Assembly: GCA_016779985.1 (NCBI GenBank)
Contig: JADHMP010000002.1
Span: 1 to 64,000 of the forward strand
Source: JADHMP01 sp016779985
GTDB lineage: Bacteria; Bacteroidota; Bacteroidia; Flavobacteriales; Flavobacteriaceae
Direction: 5' to 3'
DNA: 64,000 nucleotides
Shown here: positions 8,412-17,086 of the stretch, piece after piece
How positions within the stretch are numbered: the stretch's first letter is position 1
Layout: each line of letters opens with the position of its first letter
Made by a program: the position numbers and the translations under genes
The notes under the pieces: generated by a model
The model's database searches: none
Seen by the model: the letters and a program-made list of their open reading frames with translations, nothing else
What the model was told of the DNA's origin: nothing

Positions 8412-9239
8412 ATGCCCAAATATGTTATCTTCCTTCTCACCTTAGGTCTTCCTTCTCATTGTCTTCAAAGTCAGACATCCCTCGTAGGTCAAGTTATTGA
8501 TAATATTACCCAAGAACCGCTACCCTATGTCAATATTGGACTTGTTAATGAAAACATTGGTACCGTTTCTGATGAGCAAGGCTATTTCCAATTGGATCTT
8601 GAAGCAAGAGAGTACAATAGATCAACTTTACGCTTTTCTATGATAGGTTTTGAAACTAAAAATTTTAATCTTCAAGATTTTATCCAAAAGGAGATACTTG
8701 TCATCCCATTGAAAGAGCAAGCTACCGAACTCAAAGAAGTGGTGGTTGAAACAAAACGAACTGAATTTCAAACTAAAACGTTGGGAAACAAAACAACCTC
8801 AAAATTGATTTATGTGGCCTTTACTTCTAACAAATTAGGAAACGAAATGGGATATATTGTTCGTCAACGAAAACGACCAATGATCCTTAAAAATTTCACT
8901 ATTTCTATTGTTGAAAATGAGTATGGGCCAATACGTTTTCGGCTTAATTTTTATTCTGTAGAAAATGGTCTTCCAACGTCCACTCTATTAAAAAATAATA
9001 TTATTATTGAAACTGATGTCATTTCAGGCATTGTAACCAAAGATTTATCTTCTTATCAAATTGTTATTGATGAAGACTTTTTTGTTGCCATTGAATGGAT
9101 TGAAGATTTGGGCCCTGGCAATTTATTCTTTTCTGGTGGTTTTTTTGGTTCTCCCTTAATTGCTCGTGAAGTGAGTCAGGGTAGTTGGTCTAAAGTCGGA
9201 GCAGCAAGTGTTGGAATGAATGTAGAAGTTCGTTTTTAG
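8412..9239 (+). CDS. Secreted CarboxypepD_reg-like domain protein
   Basis: The 275-residue protein has an N-terminal Sec signal peptide (hydrophobic to about residue 20), then a carboxypeptidase regulatory-like beta-sandwich (about 24-110) with the typical VIDNITQEPLPYVNIGLVN...GTVSDEQGYFQL pattern. The remaining 160 residues look beta-rich and have no TonB plug or barrel, so this is not a receptor. Similar proteins in Bacteroidota are periplasmic or outer-membrane associated, with unknown function. It starts 13 bases after murA and is followed by a terminator, so it may be the last gene of that transcript. Confidence 0.75.
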   Translation: MPKYVIFLLTLGLPSHCLQSQTSLVGQVIDNITQEPLPYVNIGLVNENIGTVSDEQGYFQLDLEAREYNRSTLRFSMIGFETKNFNLQDFIQKEILVIPLKEQATELKEVVVETKRTEFQTKTLGNKTTSKLIYVAFTSNKLGNEMGYIVRQRKRPMILKNFTISIVENEYGPIRFRLNFYSVENGLPTSTLLKNNIIIETDVISGIVTKDLSSYQIVIDEDFFVAIEWIEDLGPGNLFFSGGFFGSPLIAREVSQGSWSKVGAASVGMNVEVRF

Positions 9240-9263
9240 GTTAAAATATTATTCAAATTAAAG

Positions 9264-9299
9264 AAGCCCCCATTGAGGTGAGGGCTTTTGTTGTTTTTT
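9264..9299 (+). terminator. Rho-independent terminator
   Basis: AAGCCC (9264-9269) pairs with GGGCTT (9282-9287) around an internal GC-containing loop, followed by TTTTGTTGTTTTTT. It closes the rightward DUF493-DUF4290-murA-8412 gene run and overlaps the last bases of the convergent protease gene. Confidence 0.6.
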
Positions 9300-10680
9300 A
9301 ACGTTTAAATTTATTTTCTCTAGAGGCTTTTTGAATTGCAGCGCGATCTGTGCAAGGAATTCTTACTCCGTCTATTGTGTGATTAAAAAAGCTTATAGGT
9401 TCATTTTCACTCCCCACTCCTGTTTCTTTGACATTGCTCAGCGCATTGCGAATTTTGTCTCCAGAGGCTGAAAGTCTGGGTTGTGTTCCTATAAAATACA
9501 TTTTATGTAACGCACCAGAACTTTCCTCTTCGATTTCAGGTATAGCCTTTTGAGTAACATGAAAGCTAAAACTTTCAGCAATATCCTCACCAACATTTGT
9601 TTCAGCATAGTCTGTTACAAAATGGGGCTCTGGATAGTCAATATCACTTTCATAAAAAGCTTCATGGAATAGGTTAATTGCGGAGTCTTTTTTAAAGCAA
9701 TCTGAATATTCGCTAAATTCTTCGCAAGGCTCATCATTGTACATATCAACAGATTGATCGATTTCATATTTTTGATTAAGGGTAAGGATATGTCCGTATT
9801 CATGGGTCAACACAAAACCAAACATTCCATCTTCATTATATTCAATGGGACCAAAGTTCCCATATCTATCGCTACCATAATAAGCCCAATAGATATTAAG
9901 ACCCATAACCCATTCGTCTTGACCATCATAACCTGTATTGAAAACAAAACCTCCTAAACCACTGTTTTCATATATTGCTTCAAAATAGGTAATGGGAATT
10001 TCTCCTGATTGTGTAACATTACTCAAATCTGTAAGTAATTTTGGATCAAGGCCATTGTCTATCATTTCCTTAAACCTACTATCTAAATAGGAGTTACGGT
10101 TGAGCCCAACAAGCTTAAAATTGTAGTCTTCGTCAACCTCAAAAAGCGCTCCATCAATCTCATCTTCCCATTCGCTCTTTTCATTGTCTTCTACAGAAAC
10201 CCTAATATTGTCGATAGTACCTAAAATTGTTAATTCTCCATCTGGCTTTGGGTTAAGTACAAGATCAAATTCTTCGTTAAATTCAAGCTTATCGTCATCA
10301 TTTGTCTTTATTTTAATCTTTAAATTAATGTTTTGGCTTTCAAAAATCACTTTATTATTTGAGCTCTTTTTCCATGTTTTTCCTAAGTCGTTGCTGTATT
10401 CAAAAATGGGATTAAAGTCATCTGGGTTAATGTAACTTTTTATATCTGCGATTTCAACTCCCAGTTGAATGGGAAGGTCTTCTGACAATTCATCGGTCAA
10501 AATCACATTGGCAATTATACTCTCTCCTTCTGTTGCTATAAGTCTGGAGGACTCTACAGAGATTCCTGAGATACGATTAACAAATTCTTCTTTTTTACAA
10601 CTGCTAAAAAGCATTATTAGTGATAAAATAAAATAGTGGATCTTTATTTTAAGAAAAATAGATTTAATGATTTTTTTCAT
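9298..10680 (-). CDS. Secreted lipoprotein zinc metalloprotease (HExxH)
   Basis: The 460-residue protein starts with a lipoprotein signal (MKKIIKS..., lipobox LFSSC) and is probably anchored to the outer membrane. Residues about 35-170 look like a Calx-beta-type beta-sandwich (EFNEEFDLVLNP and VSVEDNEKSEW patterns). The C-terminal half has HEYGH at 293-297 and, further on, a Glu-rich NVGEDIAESFSFHV block that could supply the third zinc ligand, in gluzincin style. The exact peptidase family is not recognised. I use the ATG at 10680, since it gives a clean signal peptide; the frame could extend 16 codons upstream. It appears to be a single gene. Confidence 0.7.
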   Translation of the reverse strand: MKKIIKSIFLKIKIHYFILSLIMLFSSCKKEEFVNRISGISVESSRLIATEGESIIANVILTDELSEDLPIQLGVEIADIKSYINPDDFNPIFEYSNDLGKTWKKSSNNKVIFESQNINLKIKIKTNDDDKLEFNEEFDLVLNPKPDGELTILGTIDNIRVSVEDNEKSEWEDEIDGALFEVDEDYNFKLVGLNRNSYLDSRFKEMIDNGLDPKLLTDLSNVTQSGEIPITYFEAIYENSGLGGFVFNTGYDGQDEWVMGLNIYWAYYGSDRYGNFGPIEYNEDGMFGFVLTHEYGHILTLNQKYEIDQSVDMYNDEPCEEFSEYSDCFKKDSAINLFHEAFYESDIDYPEPHFVTDYAETNVGEDIAESFSFHVTQKAIPEIEEESSGALHKMYFIGTQPRLSASGDKIRNALSNVKETGVGSENEPISFFNHTIDGVRIPCTDRAAIQKASRENKFKR

Positions 10681-10905
10681 GGGTAAAGTTTTGTGGGTTA
10701 ATTTTTTAAAACATACTGAATACATCATTCATCTACAAGTCGTTGGATTCATTAGGCACCCTTACTCTTACTTTATTTTTTTTTAAAAATAAGGGGGAAA
10801 CTTTGTAATGTAAGCTCACACAATAGCTTTCCAAACAGATTAATTTGAGATCAATTAGAATAAGAAACTATCCTAATTGGGGTTACAATTGTTCCTCCAA
10901 AACAC

Positions 10906-11307
10906 TTATTTGATATCATCCTTAAGCAGTTTATTTGTCCATTCAAGAAGTTCTTTTAACTCGACAGAAGCAAATCTCTTTCCATAAATTTGTACTTCTT
11001 TATTGTTGATATTTAACTTGATTTGCTGCAGATCCCGAATCTTCTGAGTGCCATAAAGATCTTTAATATTGGAATGAGACAATCTCTCTAAAAAGTTCAT
11101 TAACGACTCCTTTTCTTCAAGGGTTAAAACATCTTTATAAGAGGTTTTGTTTTCTAAATTTGTATAGCTATAAGTGTAATCTGGCTGAATGGTTATGCTG
11201 TATTGTAAGCAATTTCTTAAACAGGGACCCATTTCAACAACTATGGGATGCTTTATGTTTGAGGAGGAACAAGACACAATAAGGAGACTGAGAAAAATCA
11301 ATTTCAT
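10906..11307 (-). CDS. Small lipoprotein, DUF6438-like
   Basis: The 133-residue protein has a short lipoprotein signal peptide (MKLIFLSLLIVSCSSS, Cys at about 13). The mature part contains GPCLRNCLQYSITIQPDYTYSY, which fits the DUF6438 pattern of two closely spaced Cys followed by a beta hairpin with a Gly/Asp-turn strand and an aromatic strand end. The function of the family is unknown. The 225 bases upstream (to 10680) hold no other gene that I can see. Confidence 0.65.
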   Translation of the reverse strand: MKLIFLSLLIVSCSSSNIKHPIVVEMGPCLRNCLQYSITIQPDYTYSYTNLENKTSYKDVLTLEEKESLMNFLERLSHSNIKDLYGTQKIRDLQQIKLNINNKEVQIYGKRFASVELKELLEWTNKLLKDDIK

Positions 11308-11362
11308 AGTAAAGGGGTTTGGGGTTTAAAGCACTATTTTAAAGAAGTTATTTATCCGGTAA

Positions 11363-11775
11363 TTAATACATTTTTTTAGTTATCGATATAGCTTTATTGA
11401 TGAGTTTGACAAGTTTCTGTTGATCTACATGTGCTAATTTTTTTATATATAAACACCCTTTTCCTTTCTTATATTTTCCTAACTTTTCAAAAGGAAGAAT
11501 TGCAGGATCAAGATCACACATCAAATAAAGTGTTATAGCTCTTTTTCTAGGTGCAAAACCAGTCAAAAAACAATCACCCTCTCGTCCAGTTTTATAGGTG
11601 TAATGATAGGTTCCAAACCAACAATACTATTGCCCCACATCACACCTGACGAACCAGTGCACTGTGACATGATTTTATATAATTCCCAAGAGTCTTTTTT
11701 TTGAAGAGTATCAGCTAAACCATTGAGATAAAGCTCTACAGAATGCAGCGTAGGTTGTGTTTTATTTGCGGGCAT
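11363..11775 (-). pseudogene. DUF1801 (YdhG-like) gene broken by a one-base frameshift
   Basis: Two minus-strand frames together encode one DUF1801 protein. The first covers the N-terminal half up to WGNSIVGL and then reads out of frame to a stop near 11563. In the other frame the sequence continues as FGTYHYTYKTGREGDCFLTG and then FAPRKRAITLYLMCDL, the conserved DUF1801 core, ending normally at 11363. The break maps to the short A run at about 11615-11617 (plus strand): one additional base there would restore a protein of about 137 residues. It is either a recent frameshift or a sequencing/assembly error in a homopolymer. The family has an iron-chaperone-like fold and unknown cellular role. 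Confidence 0.85.
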
Positions 11776-11800
11776 TTTTTCTTATAATTTACAAAAAAAA

Positions 11801-12085
11801 TTACCGTTTAGCAATTTTATTATTTGATATTGATTTTTGTTGAGAGCATTTAAAACGATCTATTGCATCGTTTCTTGTTTTTAGATGTTTTGTTTTTCTT
11901 CCCTGCACTCGCTTTCTCCACATTTTAAAACTAGCTGGTTTCATTTCTCTTCGCATCAAATTGATCACCTCTTGTTCTTTTAGTTCAAATTGAGCTTTTA
12001 TGGCATCAAATGGTGTGCGGTCTTCCCATGCCATTTCTATAATTCGGTCTATTGCTTCTGAAGAAAGCTCTTTTTTAATTTTCAT
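11801..12085 (-). CDS. TIGR03643 (DUF2805) family protein
   Basis: The 94-residue protein matches the TIGR03643/DUF2805 family: ELSSEAIDRIIEMAWEDRTPF, a helix-turn-helix-like FELKEQEVINLMRREMK, and SFKMWRKRVQGRKTKH. The pattern resembles a small HTH, but DNA binding has not been shown to my knowledge. Family members are commonly found beside cryptochrome/photolyase genes, as here, where it follows the iron-sulfur photolyase by about 40 bases and is the last gene of the light-damage operon. The C-terminal 25 residues are basic and of low complexity. Confidence 0.88.
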   Translation of the reverse strand: MKIKKELSSEAIDRIIEMAWEDRTPFDAIKAQFELKEQEVINLMRREMKPASFKMWRKRVQGRKTKHLKTRNDAIDRFKCSQQKSISNNKIAKR

Positions 12086-12125
12086 TGCTTATACTTAAAC
12101 TATTGAACATACTACTACAAAGAAA

Positions 12126-13658
12126 TCAAAAGGAATCGGGATCTAATAGCACTTCTCCCGCCCTAGCTTTTATTTCGGCAAGGTCTTCTGAAGGAATTTT
12201 TTCTAACAAACGAAGCATCATAGCCATCCTATTGTTGTTCTTGAAATACTCTTTTTTATCATCTAAGAAATTCCAATATAAACTATTAAAAGGACAGGCG
12301 TTGGAACCAACTCTTTTACTCTTTTCATAGGCACAGCTTTCACAATAATTACTCATTTTATGAATATAAGCCGCTGACGATACATAGGGTTTGGTTGCAA
12401 CAATTCCCCCATCTGCCCATTGGCTCATTCCTCTTGTGTTGGGCAACTGTACCCATTCAATGGCATCGGCATAAATTCCTAAATACCATTGGTCCACTTG
12501 GTCTGGATCAATTTGGGCTAACAAAGCAAAATTGCCTAAAATCATTAGTCGTTGAATATGATGAGCATAGCCGTGTTCTAGGGAATTAGTAATGCTGTGT
12601 TTAAGGCAGTTCATTCGTGTATTACCAGTCCAATAGAATTCAGGAAGTGGATAATGGTTGTTCAATTGGTTACTTTTTTTATACTTAGGCATTTCTTTCC
12701 AATAGATACCTCGCATATATTCTCGCCATCCGATAATTTGACGCACAAACCCTTCTACCTGAGATAGGGCAATGATCTCTTTATTTTGTTGATAAAATGC
12801 AATTGTTTTTTCAACCACCTCCAAAGGATTAATCATTTTAACGTTTAGTGCAAACGAAAGGCGTGAATGAAATAAATTGACTTCTTCAGTGTGAGAAGCA
12901 TCTTGATAGTCTCCAAAATATTGAAGTAAATTACTACAGAAATAATCTAGTTGTTCAAGGGCATCTTTTCTATTAAGCGGAAAGAGAAATGTATCAGAAT
13001 TAAAATGACCAATTGTTTTTACACCTGCAGTTGTTATAAGTGAATAAAGGGATTTTAAATTTTTACTTTTTGGAAAATAAGGCATTGGAATGGTTGGAGT
13101 TCCTTTCCATTTTTTTCTATTGTTTTTGTCATAATTCCACTGTCCTCCTTCTGGTTGTTGGTCTTGCATGAGGAGGTCAAATTTCTTACGCATGTCACGA
13201 TAGAAAAACTCCATTATGTATTGTTTTTTTCCTTCAAAAAAAGTTGACAAAGCTTTTCTAGAGGTCATAAAATGTTCCGAGGAAACCATTTGAAAGGGGA
13301 TAGAAAGCGATTGACAAAAATCTGCTATCTGTTTATCTAAACGATATTCGTCGGGTTCTTGATATTCAAAAGATGTTATCTTGTGTTTTTGTATTAGATG
13401 ATTCAAGTTTTCCGTTAAATGTTGCTTGTTTTCAGGATCGTCTAAAGTCAAGTATTGTGTGTGATGTCCTTTTTGTTTAATTTCATTTTTAAAATTTCGC
13501 ATGGCACCAAAAAAGGCGACTACCTTTTGAATATGATGGGGGGCATAGTCAGTTTCTTGCCGCATTTCCATTTGTACATAACAGACATCATCCTCTGTCT
13601 TTTTAAACCATGAATGTTCAATGTTGAGTTGATCGCCTAAAAGGAGTCTCATTTTCAT
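12126..13658 (-). CDS. Iron-sulfur bacterial cryptochrome/(6-4) photolyase (FeS-BCP)
   Basis: The 510-residue protein belongs to the FeS-BCP/PhrB group: MRLLLGDQLN at the N terminus, then an alpha/beta antenna domain, then an FAD-binding helical domain. Four Cys that ligate the [4Fe-4S] cluster in this family are visible at 351, 439, 442 and 455 (RMNCLKHS, CESC, ACPFN), within one residue of the numbering reported for the Agrobacterium PhrB. Such enzymes repair (6-4) photoproducts using light, with a lumazine-type antenna. The start ATG overlaps the stop of the upstream CRY-DASH gene (ATGA), so expression is coupled. Confidence 0.93.
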   Translation of the reverse strand: MKMRLLLGDQLNIEHSWFKKTEDDVCYVQMEMRQETDYAPHHIQKVVAFFGAMRNFKNEIKQKGHHTQYLTLDDPENKQHLTENLNHLIQKHKITSFEYQEPDEYRLDKQIADFCQSLSIPFQMVSSEHFMTSRKALSTFFEGKKQYIMEFFYRDMRKKFDLLMQDQQPEGGQWNYDKNNRKKWKGTPTIPMPYFPKSKNLKSLYSLITTAGVKTIGHFNSDTFLFPLNRKDALEQLDYFCSNLLQYFGDYQDASHTEEVNLFHSRLSFALNVKMINPLEVVEKTIAFYQQNKEIIALSQVEGFVRQIIGWREYMRGIYWKEMPKYKKSNQLNNHYPLPEFYWTGNTRMNCLKHSITNSLEHGYAHHIQRLMILGNFALLAQIDPDQVDQWYLGIYADAIEWVQLPNTRGMSQWADGGIVATKPYVSSAAYIHKMSNYCESCAYEKSKRVGSNACPFNSLYWNFLDDKKEYFKNNNRMAMMLRLLEKIPSEDLAEIKARAGEVLLDPDSF

Positions 13659-14968
13659 TCAAATAAGGTATTTTGGTTCCACATGCGCTGGTATTTTCCA
13701 TTTGAGTCATATCGTTCAGCTTGCAAACGCACATTAAATTTTCGATCTCGGGGATCGTTGCCCACACCTGAAACATACATCCAATTGCCATAATTGCTAT
13801 GCACATCATAATCAATGAGAAGTGACTCAAAATAAGCCGCTCCCATACGCCAATCAAGTAATAGATTTTTAGAAAGAAAAGAGGCCACGTTTTGCCTCCC
13901 TCTATTGCTCATCCAGCCTGTTTTATTGAGTTCAATCATATTGGCATTCACAAAGGGCTCTAGGGTGGTGCCTTTAGACCACAACTCAAATAATTTGGAA
14001 CTTTTTTTCCAATCGTATTGCTTTTCAAGAATTCCTCCAATTTTAAATATTTTGGTGCCGTGTTTGAGGGAAATAAATTTAAAATAATCCCGCCAGATTA
14101 ATTCGAAAATCAACCAATAGGTCGATTGATTTTTACCTACTTCTTTTTCATATTTTTTGGTCTTCCAATAAATTTCTCTTGCTGAGATAGCACCATTGGC
14201 AAGCCAAGCTGACAGTTTTGAACTATAATCGATGCCTATTAATCCATTACGTGTTTGTTTATAAAAAGAAAGCTTTTTGGTATCCCAAAAATAGTGTTGT
14301 ATACGCAGATGAGCAGCTGCACTTCCACCCTTAAATGGAAAAGCTGAATTAGGATGTTTTTCTATGGAATGAAGACCCAATTCAGCTAGGTTTGGGACCT
14401 TAAATTCTTGATTTAGAAGATTCTTTTTTTCCATTGCCTCAGGTGAAGGAAGGCAAGGACTCACGGCACCAAATTTTTCGCATTTTTTTCTAAAAACTGT
14501 AAAAACTTCCGGAGTAGATGATGCTGAAAAAGGAAGATGATCTGGATGAAATAAGAATTGATCAAAATGTGATTTAATGCTGATGTTCTTGTCAATAGCA
14601 TCTAGAACTTCTTGACATCTTTCTTTCTCTTCCCAAGTCCACTCTTCTTGAAAATAAAGAGCCGTAATATTTAGCTCTTTTGACCAATAGGAAATTCCAA
14701 CTTTGGGAGATTCTTTATCTATAATCAATGTAATGTTCAAGAAGGCAAGGTCTTCCTTGAGTTGCTCCACGGTGTCTATGAGAAATTGTGCCCTATAACG
14801 TTCTGTTTTTTTAAAGCCCCATTTAGTCAATTCGAAGTGAGAGGGATCAAAACTATAATAAGCAACGACCTGTTGATGTTTTTGGGTGGCATGAAAAAGA
14901 GCGTGGTGGTCATTGATTCTCAAATCGTTTCGCAGCCAAATTAGTGCACTTCCAGTTTTTTCTTGCAT
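13655..14968 (-). CDS. DASH-family cryptochrome
   Basis: The 437-residue protein has the photolyase-like N-terminal Rossmann domain (GSALIWLRNDLRINDHHAL) and the C-terminal FAD domain with the DASH-typical WMSNRGRQNVASFLSK, DWRMGAAYFESLLIDYDV, and NYGNWMYVSGVGNDPRDRKFN. CRY-DASH proteins bind FAD and usually MTHF and repair CPDs in single-stranded DNA; some act as photoreceptors. Length is short but complete. It overlaps the DUF2256 gene by 28 bases in another frame and the FeS photolyase by 4 bases. Confidence 0.95.
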   Translation of the reverse strand: MQEKTGSALIWLRNDLRINDHHALFHATQKHQQVVAYYSFDPSHFELTKWGFKKTERYRAQFLIDTVEQLKEDLAFLNITLIIDKESPKVGISYWSKELNITALYFQEEWTWEEKERCQEVLDAIDKNISIKSHFDQFLFHPDHLPFSASSTPEVFTVFRKKCEKFGAVSPCLPSPEAMEKKNLLNQEFKVPNLAELGLHSIEKHPNSAFPFKGGSAAAHLRIQHYFWDTKKLSFYKQTRNGLIGIDYSSKLSAWLANGAISAREIYWKTKKYEKEVGKNQSTYWLIFELIWRDYFKFISLKHGTKIFKIGGILEKQYDWKKSSKLFELWSKGTTLEPFVNANMIELNKTGWMSNRGRQNVASFLSKNLLLDWRMGAAYFESLLIDYDVHSNYGNWMYVSGVGNDPRDRKFNVRLQAERYDSNGKYQRMWNQNTLFE

Positions 14969-15090
14969 TTTTTACTACAATATTTTACTTCGTCCCAATC
15001 TCTTTCCCATTTTTTTCGCCAACTAAAATGACGCTGACAGTTGACGCAAATTTTTTGAGGTAGATTTCTTTTATCAATTCCATTAGGCAT
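14941..15090 (-). CDS. DUF2256 family zinc-ribbon-like small protein
   Basis: This 49-residue gene fills the gap between the photolyase and CRY-DASH genes. The translation starts MPNGIDKRNLPQKICVNC and contains SWRKKWERDWDEVKYCSKKC, the DUF2256 signature. Cys at 15, 18, 38 and 42 form a CxxC...CxxxC zinc-ribbon-like set. DUF2256 genes frequently neighbour photolyase/cryptochrome genes; the function is unknown. The start overlaps the photolyase stop by 8 bases and the end lies 28 bases inside the CRY-DASH gene, so it is embedded in the operon's translation chain. It is easily missed because of its size. Confidence 0.9.
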   Translation of the reverse strand: MPNGIDKRNLPQKICVNCQRHFSWRKKWERDWDEVKYCSKKCKKKLEVH

Positions 15091-16381
15091 TTAACGCTGC
15101 TTTATAAGTAGCTAAGCATCTTTCACGAGCTCTTTTATGGTCAACAAGGGGTTGTGGATAATCTAGTTCTTGATAATTAGGCACCCACTTTTTTAGGTAG
15201 TCATGTTGTTTGTCAAATTTTTTAATTTGATCTGTAGGATTAAAAATTCGAAAATAAGGTGCAGCATCGACGCCACAGCCAGCAACCCACTGCCAATTTC
15301 CAACATTACTCGATTTTTCAAAATCCATAAGTTTTTCAGCAAAATAGGCTTCACCCCAGCGCCAATCAATCAACAAATGTTTACATAGAAAACTACCCAC
15401 GAGCATTCGCACCCGATTATGCATAAATCCGGTGGCATTGAGCTCTTTCATTCCCGCATCAACAAATGGATATCCTGTTTCACCAGCACACCAACGGGCA
15501 AATTCATCTTCGTTATTGCGCCATTCAATTCTATCATATTGTGGCTTGAAACTTCTTTCCACTGTATGTGGAAAATGCCAAAGTATTTGCATAAAAAACT
15601 CACGCCAAATTAACTCCTTGAAATACGTAATCTCACTTCTTTTAGCAGCTTTCATGGCAAGTTTTCTAATACTTATTGTACCAAAGCGCAGTGCCGTCCC
15701 TACCCTTGAGGTACTGTCTAGCGCCGGATAGTTTCTAGTGGCTTCATATTCATCCATTATTCTTTCATTTGTAATGAAAGTGGGAAGTTTTATGTTTGAT
15801 TTTTTGAATCCTAAGTCAGAAAGGCTAGTTTGAGGTTGAGTTTCATTTGACTCCAAGTGATGAAGAAGGTTCTCACTTGGAAAAGAGATGGGAGGTTCAT
15901 TTCCCCAACGTTCTATCCATCTCCTTGAATAGGGAGTATATACCTTATAGGGTGTACTATCGTTTTTGACCACTTCTCCTTTTTCAAAAATCACTTGATC
16001 TTTGTAGGTCTCAAAACGGACCCCTTTTGTCTTAAGAAAACTTTTTATTTCTTGATCTCTTTCTCTAGCATAGGGTTCATAGTCGTGGTTTGCCACAACT
16101 CGTTCAATTTTTTCATTTTCAATTAGTTTGTTTAAAATAGCCTTGGGCTCCCCGTGATACATTCCTATACAGCATCGGTTCTTCTTCATAGCATCATTTA
16201 GATTGCCCAAGGCATTTAAAATATACTCAACACGGGCGTCTTGTTGAGGAAGTTTATTTAGAATATGACTATCAAAAATAAAGAGCGGTCTTACTTTTTT
16301 GGATGTTTTAAGTGCTTGATACAAACCATGGTTGTCTTCCAACCGCAAGTCTCTTCGAAACCAAAAAAGGGTTACTCCCAT
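15083..16381 (-). CDS. Deoxyribodipyrimidine photolyase (class I)
   Basis: The 432-residue protein is a class I CPD photolyase-type enzyme: VTLFWFRRDLRLEDNHGLYQAL at the N terminus, YEPYARERD in the antenna domain, then the FAD-binding domain with ELIWREFFMQILWHFP, GYPFVDAGMKELNATGFMHNRVRML and SNVGNWQWVAGCGVDAAPYFRIFNP. It uses FADH- and blue/near-UV light to split cyclobutane pyrimidine dimers. The FAD-domain blocks and the Trp residues of the electron-transfer chain region are present. It follows the SDR gene by 3 bases and overlaps the DUF2256 gene. Confidence 0.95.
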   Translation of the reverse strand: MGVTLFWFRRDLRLEDNHGLYQALKTSKKVRPLFIFDSHILNKLPQQDARVEYILNALGNLNDAMKKNRCCIGMYHGEPKAILNKLIENEKIERVVANHDYEPYARERDQEIKSFLKTKGVRFETYKDQVIFEKGEVVKNDSTPYKVYTPYSRRWIERWGNEPPISFPSENLLHHLESNETQPQTSLSDLGFKKSNIKLPTFITNERIMDEYEATRNYPALDSTSRVGTALRFGTISIRKLAMKAAKRSEITYFKELIWREFFMQILWHFPHTVERSFKPQYDRIEWRNNEDEFARWCAGETGYPFVDAGMKELNATGFMHNRVRMLVGSFLCKHLLIDWRWGEAYFAEKLMDFEKSSNVGNWQWVAGCGVDAAPYFRIFNPTDQIKKFDKQHDYLKKWVPNYQELDYPQPLVDHKRARERCLATYKAALNA

Positions 16382-16384
16382 TAT

Positions 16385-17086
16385 CTAAATTTTTACATTT
16401 CCGATCCCACCATCTAATTGTAAAATAGAACCGGTCATCCAACCACTATCATCACTTAAAAGATAGGCTGCCGCATTAGCAATTTCTTCAGCCGTACCCA
16501 CACGTTTTAGGGGATGTCTTTCATTCACTTTTGCGGCTTTGACTTCATTGTTCAAAAACCTTTCAGCTAACGGGGTATTGACGAGTGAAGGAGCAATGGC
16601 ATTTACTCGAATTTTGGGCGCCCATTCTGCTGCTAAAGAACGAGTTAAACCTTCTAAAGCGCCCTTGGCTGTTGCTACTGAGGAGTGAAAAGGCATACCC
16701 ATTTGAACGGCAACTGTGCTAAAAAATACTACAGAAGCATTTTCTGCGGCTTGCAAGAGTGGTGTGACGATTTGTAGGTTTTTTATTGCCCCTAAAACAT
16801 TGATCGAAAAGTCTTCTAAAAAAATAGCTTCTTTCAAACCCTTGAAAGGCTTAAGGTTGATAGAACCAGGGGTATATACAAAACCATGAAGTTTATCGGG
16901 TAGTTGCTCTAAGGTGATTGTTTCAGAAACTATATCTAGCCTTATGGATGTAAATTCTACGCCTGAGACTGTGTCTGGGTTTCTACTGGCCACATAAACG
17001 TTATGTTCTGAAGCTAATTGTCTTGTCAAAGCCGCGCCAATTCCTGAACTTCCTCCAATAATTAAAATATTTTTTCTTTCACTCAT
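16385..17086 (-). CDS. SDR-fold protein without catalytic Tyr, photolyase-associated
   Basis: The 233-residue protein has a clear short-chain dehydrogenase fold: the nucleotide-binding GGSSGIGAALT (11-21), a Ser block FFSTVAVQ (121-128), the FHSSVATAKGALEGLTRS helix and a C-terminal WMTGSILQLDGG. In the YxxxK catalytic motif, Lys141 is retained but the Tyr position (137) is Val, and the usual NNAG stretch reads TPGS. Classic SDR oxidoreduction is therefore doubtful. SDR genes of this type are often linked to photolyase genes; the substrate is unknown. It starts within the stop of the SRPBCC gene (ATGA overlap). Confidence 0.85.
   Translation of the reverse strand: MSERKNILIIGGSSGIGAALTRQLASEHNVYVASRNPDTVSGVEFTSIRLDIVSETITLEQLPDKLHGFVYTPGSINLKPFKGLKEAIFLEDFSINVLGAIKNLQIVTPLLQAAENASVVFFSTVAVQMGMPFHSSVATAKGALEGLTRSLAAEWAPKIRVNAIAPSLVNTPLAERFLNNEVKAAKVNERHPLKRVGTAEEIANAAAYLLSDDSGWMTGSILQLDGGIGNVKI

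Noticed and set aside
12085..12330. 81-codon plus-strand frame opposite the FeS photolyase C terminus
   Set aside because: It lies antisense to a well-supported gene and has no recognisable domain.
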